10,943 nucleotides of DNA from an uncultured bacterium (lineage in GTDB: Bacteria > Planctomycetota > UBA1135 > GCA-002686595). Positions 6,195-10,943 of the stretch are shown piece after piece (the stretch's first letter is position 1; each line of letters starts with the position of its first letter). Position numbers and translations under genes: made by a program. The notes beneath the pieces were generated by a model that saw only the letters and a program-made list of their open reading frames with translations, was not told where the DNA came from and searched no databases. Location of the stretch: NCBI GenBank assembly GCA_902826945.1, contig CADEGS010000152.1:1-10943 (forward strand), read 5' to 3'.

Positions 6195-7627
6195 CGGCCA
6201 GCGCGTCTCCCGCCGCGGGCGCGCCTCGCCAGACGGAGGCCCCGAGCGAGGCCGAGCGCGCGCTGCTCCTCGCGAGCGCGTTCCTGGACGTGACGCCGGA
6301 ACGCCTGACCGCGCTGCGCGAGCGCGCGCGGCGCACGGCGGCGAGCCCGGCCCTCGTGCGGGCGCTCGAGCTGCACGGCATCCTGCCGCTGGCCGCGCGC
6401 AACCTGCGCGCCGCGGGCGCGGCGCTCGCGCCGCCGGTCGCCGCGGCGCTGGCCGAGCGCGAGCGGGCGCTGCGCGCGGAGGGCCTGCGCGACCTCGTCA
6501 CGCGCGAGCGGCTGCTCGCCGCCGCCGAGCGCGCCGGCGTGGCGGTCACGCTGCTCAAGGGCGCCTCGCTCGCGCTCGACGTCTACGGCGATCCGCTCCT
6601 GCGCAGCCAGGGCGACCTCGACGTGCTCGTGGACGCCGCGGACGTGCGCGCGCTCGTCGCCGCGGCGGCGCAGGAGGGGCTGGTCGAGGCGGAGGACGCG
6701 CTGCCGCTCTGGTGGCACCGCGCGCTGCACTTCCACGCCAAGCTCGCGCCGGCGCTGGCGCTCCTGAAGGAGGTCGAGGTGCACTGGCGGCTGCACCACG
6801 AGGCGGCGCTGCTCCTCGTCACGCCCGACGCGCTGCGCGCGCGGCGCGTCGCCGTGCAGGCGGACGGGCGGCGCGCGTTCACGCTCGACCCGCTCGACCG
6901 CTTCCTGCACCTCGCGACGCACCTGGCGCGCGCCTGGGGCCCGCGCGCGGGGCGCTCGCCCGAGGAAGCGCTCGCCGCGGCGCTGGCGGTCGATCCGCCG
7001 CGCCTGCGCGTCAAGTGGCTGGTGGACCTCGCCGCGACGGCCGAGCGTCTCTCCGGCTCCGCCGCGCCGGCCGCGCTGGCCACGCGCGCGGCGGAGTGGG
7101 GCGCCGAGGCGCCGCTCGCCTTCGTCGCGCGCGCGCTCGCGGGCGCCGTCCCGCTGTCGCCGCAGGCGGCGGCGTTCCTGGCGAGCGCACTGCCGTGTGC
7201 GGCGTCGCCGGGAGCGCCGCGGACGGCCGCGGTGCAGGACGAGAGCTCGAGGCCGCCGCCGGCGAGCGAGCGCGCCGGCCGGGCGCCGTTCGGCGCGCTC
7301 GACTTCCGCCTGGAGGCGCTCGCGGGATGGCCGCGCTGGCTGTGGCCGCCCGCGGCCTACTGGCGGCGCCGGCTGCCCGCAGCCCGCGGGCCTGCGCGCG
7401 CGGCGCGCCGGCTCGGCCACGCGCTCCTCGTGCTCGCGCGCAGCGCGCTCGTCCTCCTGCTCGCCCCCGCGGCGCTCGCCGGCCGCGCGCTCCTGCGCCC
7501 CGCGCGGCGCCGCGCGCGCGCCCGCGCGACGGCGCCCGAGCGCGTGCTCGACGTCGCCGCCGCCTGGCGCGCGCGCCAGCGCGACGAGGCCGCACGCCAG
7601 GAAGGGGTTTCCGGGAGCGCGCGCTGA
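6191..7627 (+). CDS. Nucleotidyltransferase family protein (NTP_transf_5-like)
   Basis: A 478-residue protein from GTG 6191, which overlaps the HprK-like stop (GTGA); GGGGAG lies a few bases upstream. The centre has the family signature LLK123GASLALDVYGDPLLRS, then GD142LD144VLVD, i.e. the two metal-binding Asp residues of a polymerase-beta-type nucleotidyltransferase, followed by a helical region with EVHWRLHHE. The N-terminal third is helical. The last 130 residues are Ala/Arg/Pro-rich, with a hydrophobic segment near 417-437 (ALLVLARSALVLLLAP) and a strongly basic end, suggesting membrane association. Such proteins are often adjacent to HprK-like kinases and PqqD proteins in RiPP-like loci, but their chemistry is not established. 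Coupling to the kinase gene suggests that the two act together, for instance by adding a nucleotide or modifying a phosphorylated product. Family confidence is high, role low. Confidence 0.82.
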   Translation: MTASASPAAGAPRQTEAPSEAERALLLASAFLDVTPERLTALRERARRTAASPALVRALELHGILPLAARNLRAAGAALAPPVAAALAERERALRAEGLRDLVTRERLLAAAERAGVAVTLLKGASLALDVYGDPLLRSQGDLDVLVDAADVRALVAAAAQEGLVEAEDALPLWWHRALHFHAKLAPALALLKEVEVHWRLHHEAALLLVTPDALRARRVAVQADGRRAFTLDPLDRFLHLATHLARAWGPRAGRSPEEALAAALAVDPPRLRVKWLVDLAATAERLSGSAAPAALATRAAEWGAEAPLAFVARALAGAVPLSPQAAAFLASALPCAASPGAPRTAAVQDESSRPPPASERAGRAPFGALDFRLEALAGWPRWLWPPAAYWRRRLPAARGPARAARRLGHALLVLARSALVLLLAPAALAGRALLRPARRRARARATAPERVLDVAAAWRARQRDEAARQEGVSGSAR

Positions 7628-7749
7628 CCCAGCGGCGCGTGCAAGGGATGTGTCGGGGCCCCCTTGGGCAGCGGCTCGCCGCCGGCGTGCGCCGATGGCT
7701 TTCCGGGAGCGACGGGCGGGGGGCCCGCGATCCCGACGAGGCGATCACC

Positions 7750-8700
7750 ATGCAGCGCTGGCTCCTTGCGCTCGTCCTGGCGCTCCCGTGTGGCCCGGCC
7801 GCCGCGCAGGAGGTCGGCTCCGTGCTGCGACCGGTCGAGCTCCTCGAGTTCCGCGGCACCGAGGCGCGCTCGCTCGAGGACCTGCTCGGCCGGGCCGTCC
7901 TGATCGAGTTCTTCGCCCACTGGTGCGAGCCGTGCGGGGCGCAGGTGGCGCACCTGAACGAGCTCCAGAAGGACCACGCCGAGCGCGGCCTCTCCGTGCT
8001 GGGCGTCACCGGCTCGGGCGAGGACCGCGAGAAGACCGACGCCTGGATCCGCGCGCGCGGCGTCGCCTACGCGGTCGCGCGCGATCCCGGCGGGGCGCTC
8101 GCCGGCTGGCTCGGGGTGCACAGCATCCCGCACGCCGTCCTGGTCGACCCCCACGGGCGCATCGTGTGGCGCGGCCATCCGGCCTCGCTGCCCGCCGAAG
8201 CGCTCGAGCGGGCGCTGGCCGGCGCGCTGGCGAAGCCGCTGTGGGGCTGGCCGGAGGTGTGGGAGCCGCTCTCGAAGGGCCGCTGGCCGCTGGCTCTGGC
8301 CGCCGCCGAGCTCCTCGGGCCGGAGGTGCCGCTGGCGGAGCTCCTGCGCGAGCGCGTGGCCCGCAAGCTGGCCCTGGTGGTCGGCGCGAGCGAGGCGGGC
8401 GACTACCTGCGCGCGCAGGAGCTGGCCGAGAAGGCCGCGGCCGAGCTGGCCGGCCTGCCCGCCGCGGTGACCGCGGCCGAGATCCTGACCGCGCTCGTCC
8501 AGGACGAGGCGGTCCAGCGGGTGATCAGCGGCCAGCTCCGCCTGCGCGACCTGGCCCTCCGGGTCGAGGCGGTGACCTCGCAGGCCGCGGCCCAGGAGCT
8601 GCTGAGCGCGCTCGAGGAGCTGCGCGCCGCGTACCCCGGCACGATCGTCGAGCGCGACGCGGCGCGCTCGATCGAGGCCCTGCGCCGGCGCATGGGCTGA
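7750..8700 (+). CDS. Exported TlpA/ResA-like thioredoxin with long C-terminal helical extension
   Basis: A 316-residue protein. Residues 1-20 form a signal peptide (positive MQRW, Leu/Ala core, cleavage after AAA before QE). A TlpA-like thioredoxin domain follows, with the active site W58-C59-E60-P61-C62, the cis-proline P127 in HSIPH and the closing VDPHGRIVWRGHP strand. Such proteins act in the periplasm as thiol-disulfide reductants or resolvases. The remaining 160 or so residues are Ala/Leu/Glu-rich and predicted helical, without any domain I recognise; ordinary TlpA proteins end near residue 160-190. ATG 7750 follows a 122-base gap with no coding signal. Since the peptide in this cluster lacks Cys, the redox partner is likely something else, and membership in the same pathway is uncertain. 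Confidence 0.82.
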   Translation: MQRWLLALVLALPCGPAAAQEVGSVLRPVELLEFRGTEARSLEDLLGRAVLIEFFAHWCEPCGAQVAHLNELQKDHAERGLSVLGVTGSGEDREKTDAWIRARGVAYAVARDPGGALAGWLGVHSIPHAVLVDPHGRIVWRGHPASLPAEALERALAGALAKPLWGWPEVWEPLSKGRWPLALAAAELLGPEVPLAELLRERVARKLALVVGASEAGDYLRAQELAEKAAAELAGLPAAVTAAEILTALVQDEAVQRVISGQLRLRDLALRVEAVTSQAAAQELLSALEELRAAYPGTIVERDAARSIEALRRRMG

Positions 8701-8768
8701 GCGCGGGCGCTCGGCCGCCCGAGGGAAGTGCCGGCGCTCGCTTGCAACGCGACCGGCCTTTGTCGGGA

Positions 8769-10031
8769 ATGAGCGCCATGCAGACGGGCACGCGATCGCG
8801 CTGCGTGACACACGAGGGGGGGCTGCCCCTCCTGCCGCCCTTCTTCGCGCAGCCCCACGAGCCGGGCACGCGCCGCGTGCGGCTCGACTTCGCGTACCGG
8901 CCGCCGCCGCGCAGCGAGTGCCGGCTGAGCCTCGAGCGCCAGGAGACGTCGCGCCCGGCGCCGGTGGACGCCCTGGAGGCGGAGCGGCGCAGGCGGGCCG
9001 ACTTCCCGGGCCAGGTCACCTGCCGTTACCCGAGCAAGCTGGTCGAGGGCGCGCTGCGCGCCGAGCTGGCGCGCCGCCACGCGCTCCCCGAGGCGGCCTT
9101 CGTGCTGGGCAACGGCATCATGAGCCTGCTCTCGACGGTGTACTCGGCCTACGCGCGCGCGGGCGACCGCATCGTCGTGCCGACCCCGGGCTTCTGGCCG
9201 GCGTACTCGTTCGCGGTGCAGCGCGGCCTGGGCGTCCTGATGCCGACCTACGAGCGCGAGAGCGGCCCGGGCCCGCGCTCGACCTTCCGCTTCCCGCGCG
9301 CCGACGTCGTGCGCGCGCTGGAGCGGCGCGACGTGCGGCTGTGCTACCTGTGCGCGCCCGACAACCCGACCGGGGCGATGCTGGAGGAAGGCCTGCTCGA
9401 GGAGCTGGTCGAGCGCTTCCCGCGCAAGCTCTTCGTGGTGGACTCCGCCTACTGGGCCTACGAGCGCTTCGAGCGCTCGAGCGAGGGCACGATCCGCGAC
9501 GGGCTGGCGCGCCACGCCGTCTCGCGCCTGGTCCGCGAGGGCGCGTCGAACGTGCTCGGGGCCTTCACGTTCTCGAAGCACTACGCGCTTGCGAACCACC
9601 GCGTCGGCTACCTGATCGGCCACGCCGACCTGGTCGATACGGTGACCTGCCTGCTGAGCCCCTACGGGATGTCGGAGCTCGACCTCGCGGTGGCCTACTA
9701 CAACCTCGCGAGCGACGGCTACGCCGAGGAGAACGTGCGCGCGGTGGCGCGCAACAAGCGGCGCTTCGAGGCGCTGCTCGAGGAGCTCGGCCAGCCGTAC
9801 GTGGCGGGACGCCACAACGCGGTGTCGCTCGAGGGGCGGCAGTGGTTCGAGGCCTACGCGACGCAGGGCATCTCGGTGCGCCGCCTCGACTACTACGAGG
9901 GCATCCCGAATCCTCTCGAGGGATTCGTGCGCGTGGCGATCCCCACCGACCACGAGGGGATCGAGCTCCTGCTCGAGGCGACGCGCGCGATCGCCGGCGC
10001 GCGGGTGCCGGCGCGACCGACGGTTCCGTAG
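8769..10031 (+). CDS. Fold-type I PLP-dependent aminotransferase (class I/II, HisC-like superfamily)
   Basis: A 420-residue protein with the class I/II aminotransferase residues in order: a GNGIMSLLS phosphate/cofactor loop, APD198N199PTG, D225SAY228W, and TFSK270HYALANHR278VGYLIG with the Schiff-base Lys and the phosphate-binding Arg. A closing GFVRVAIP segment provides the likely carboxylate-binding Arg. Two starts are possible, ATG 8769 and ATG 8778; neither has a strong ribosome binding site. The first 70 residues are more variable than the core and contain Pro-rich stretches. Substrate cannot be read from sequence. It lies 68 bases after the thioredoxin gene and is the last plus-strand gene before the convergent carB. 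It may tailor an amino acid for the peptide system or be an independent metabolic gene. Confidence 0.85.
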   Translation: MSAMQTGTRSRCVTHEGGLPLLPPFFAQPHEPGTRRVRLDFAYRPPPRSECRLSLERQETSRPAPVDALEAERRRRADFPGQVTCRYPSKLVEGALRAELARRHALPEAAFVLGNGIMSLLSTVYSAYARAGDRIVVPTPGFWPAYSFAVQRGLGVLMPTYERESGPGPRSTFRFPRADVVRALERRDVRLCYLCAPDNPTGAMLEEGLLEELVERFPRKLFVVDSAYWAYERFERSSEGTIRDGLARHAVSRLVREGASNVLGAFTFSKHYALANHRVGYLIGHADLVDTVTCLLSPYGMSELDLAVAYYNLASDGYAEENVRAVARNKRRFEALLEELGQPYVAGRHNAVSLEGRQWFEAYATQGISVRRLDYYEGIPNPLEGFVRVAIPTDHEGIELLLEATRAIAGARVPARPTVP

Positions 10032-10338
10032 CCGGCGCGCGGGCTCGCGCGCGAGAGGCCGGCCGGTGGCGCGGCGCGCCGATCCCGCGAGGAGCAGCAC
10101 GTGGAGCGCAACCCGCGCACGCGCCGCGCGTCCTGCCCCCCGGGGCGGGTGGGATGGCCGGAGGGTGGGACGCGCGCGCGGGGGGCGTGCGGACGCGTGC
10201 CTCCGTCGCCGCGCGACGATGGGGTCGCGCCCGCCGCGCCACGGCGCGGCACGCGCCGGCCGCGGCCCTGTGGCCGCGGGAGCGCGAGCGAGGGATTCGA
10301 GCCTCCTCACGAGACGCGAGGAGTCGCGAACCCGTCGC
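10032..10338. other. Intergenic region between the aminotransferase and carB 3' ends
   Basis: A stretch of 307 bases with no supportable gene on either strand; codon use of the open frames here is not like the neighbours. It holds a 7-bp hairpin (10035-10041/10046-10052) just after the aminotransferase stop, repeat copy B, and a weak 6-bp inverted repeat (10303-10308/10318-10323) just beyond the carB stop. As both flanking genes converge here, one or more of these stems may end transcription. Confidence 0.6.
10192..10280 (+). repeat. Structured dispersed repeat, copy B
   Basis: The plus-strand copy of the element at 5139-5244. It begins with GACGCGTGC and carries the stem 10204-10209/10213-10218, the stem 10233-10239/10244-10250 and the stem 10260-10267/10272-10279 with loop CTGT. 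The stems are kept relative to copy A, while loops differ (CTGT here, AGGG in copy A read in the same direction) and the centre is rearranged. In both copies the GGCCGCGG hairpin end faces the 3' end of the nearest gene: the radical SAM gene for A, carB for B. Confidence 0.65.
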
Positions 10339-10943
10339 TCACACTCCGGCGCGCTCGATCTCCTTCGCCAGCACCGCGTGGTGCTCCTGGAGGCTCTTCA
10401 CCTCGAAGGGCCCCTGGTGCACGGCCTCGAGCGCGCTGACCACCGCGCGGATGCCGGCCAGCGTGGTGATGCAGCTCACGCCCGCCTGCACGGCGGCGGC
10501 GCGGATCGAGGAGTCGTCCTTGCGCTCCTGCTTGCCGTAGGGCGTGTTCAGGATCAGGTCGATCTCGCGGTTCTTGATCAGGTCCACGATGTGCGGGCGC
10601 CCCTCGTGGACCTTGTTCACGCGCGTGACCGCGATGCCGCTGGCCTTGATCGCGCGCCAGGTGCCCTCGGTGGCGAGCAGCTCGTAGCCGAGCGAGGCGA
10701 GCAGGCGCGCCTCGGGCAGGATCGCGCGCTTGTCGGCCGACTTGACCGTGATCAGGACGCGTCCCTGGCGCGGCAGCTTGAGGCCGGCGGCGAGGTAGGC
10801 CTTGTAGAAGGCGCGGCCCAGGTTCGCGTCGATGCCCATCACCTCGCCGGTCGAGCGCATCTCGGGCGAGAGCAGGGGGTCCGCCTCGGGGAAGCGGTTG
10901 TAGGGGAAGACCGGCGCCTTGACCGAGAAGTACTCGGGCACGA
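10339..10943 (-). CDS. carB: Carbamoyl-phosphate synthase large subunit, C-terminal part (runs off the right edge)
   Basis: About 201 codons of the 3' end on the minus strand, stopping with TGA at 10339. The protein begins in the conserved VPEYFSVKAPVFPYNRF stretch of the second synthetase half, passes RSTGEVMGI, and continues into the methylglyoxal-synthase-like allosteric domain with KSADKRAILPEARLLASLGYELLATEGT, VHEGRPHIVDLI, LILNTPYG and the terminal TTLAGIRAVVSALE. CarB makes carbamoyl phosphate for arginine and pyrimidine synthesis, and this C-terminal domain binds allosteric effectors. It is the only clear housekeeping gene in the window and marks the chromosomal border of the cluster. 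The GTG at 10941 is internal, not a start. Confidence 0.96.
   Translation of the reverse strand, partial: VPEYFSVKAPVFPYNRFPEADPLLSPEMRSTGEVMGIDANLGRAFYKAYLAAGLKLPRQGRVLITVKSADKRAILPEARLLASLGYELLATEGTWRAIKASGIAVTRVNKVHEGRPHIVDLIKNREIDLILNTPYGKQERKDDSSIRAAAVQAGVSCITTLAGIRAVVSALEAVHQGPFEVKSLQEHHAVLAKEIERAGV

Noticed and set aside
7608..7711. A 12-base direct repeat (TTTCCGGGAGCG) at 7608-7619 and 7700-7711.
   Set aside because: Repeats of this length are expected by chance in 11 kb of such skewed composition, and nothing mobile lies between them.
8725..8768. Possible sigma-54 promoter before the aminotransferase (GG and TTGC elements).
   Set aside because: The GG to GC spacing is one base short of the required ten and the flanking consensus is missing.
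10285..10325. TTCGA-containing segment resembling a tRNA T-arm.
   Set aside because: The flanking 5-bp stem does not pair and no acceptor, D or anticodon arm can be built around it.

Overview
The window is very GC-rich (GC at third codon positions is close to saturation in the long genes) and gene-dense. A TlpA-type thioredoxin with an export signal, polytopic membrane enzymes and GT-B/GT-C type sugar-transfer proteins suggest a high-GC Gram-negative bacterium with large accessory clusters, such as Myxococcota, Planctomycetota or a related uncultured lineage. The sequence alone does not fix the phylum. No phage, transposase, tRNA, rRNA or CRISPR was seen.

Layout. The left edge carries the N-terminal part of a multi-pass GT-C-like membrane protein on the minus strand. 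From 636 to 10031 every gene lies on the plus strand. In order these are: (1) a three-part protein with a PqqD/RRE-like winged helix, a Ser/His signal-peptidase-like S24/S26 domain and a SAM methyltransferase; (2) a GT-B-like transferase overlapping it by ATGA; (3) a 42-residue peptide gene absent from long-ORF predictions; (4) a radical SAM/SPASM enzyme with a C-terminal PqqD domain; (5) a structured intergenic region; (6) an HPr-kinase-like ATP-binding protein; (7) a nucleotidyltransferase (NTP_transf_5-like) overlapping it by GTGA; (8) an exported TlpA-like thioredoxin with a long helical C-terminal half; (9) a fold-type I PLP aminotransferase. At the right edge, convergent on the minus strand, lies the 3' end of carB, a housekeeping gene.

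How the genes fit. Small peptide, rSAM/SPASM, PqqD/RRE, HprK-like kinase and NTP_transf_5 together look like a RiPP-type peptide-modification locus. HprK-like kinase and nucleotidyltransferase genes are known tailoring partners in paeninodin-type lasso peptide clusters, but here no lasso cyclase or transglutaminase-type protease is present and a SPASM radical SAM enzyme takes the central place. The upstream fusion would put recognition, proteolysis and methylation in one polypeptide. The peptide has a YxxP motif, no Cys, and ends in Thr with no core after a canonical leader. Either the modified residues lie inside the conserved-looking tail, or the peptide does an unusual job.

Non-coding structure. 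The short stretch between the peptide and the radical SAM gene holds three successive hairpins, the last a 10-bp GC stem followed by TTT. The region after the radical SAM gene is a run of perfect hairpins. Part of it is an inverted-orientation copy of a roughly 90-105 bp repeat that recurs next to the 3' end of carB.
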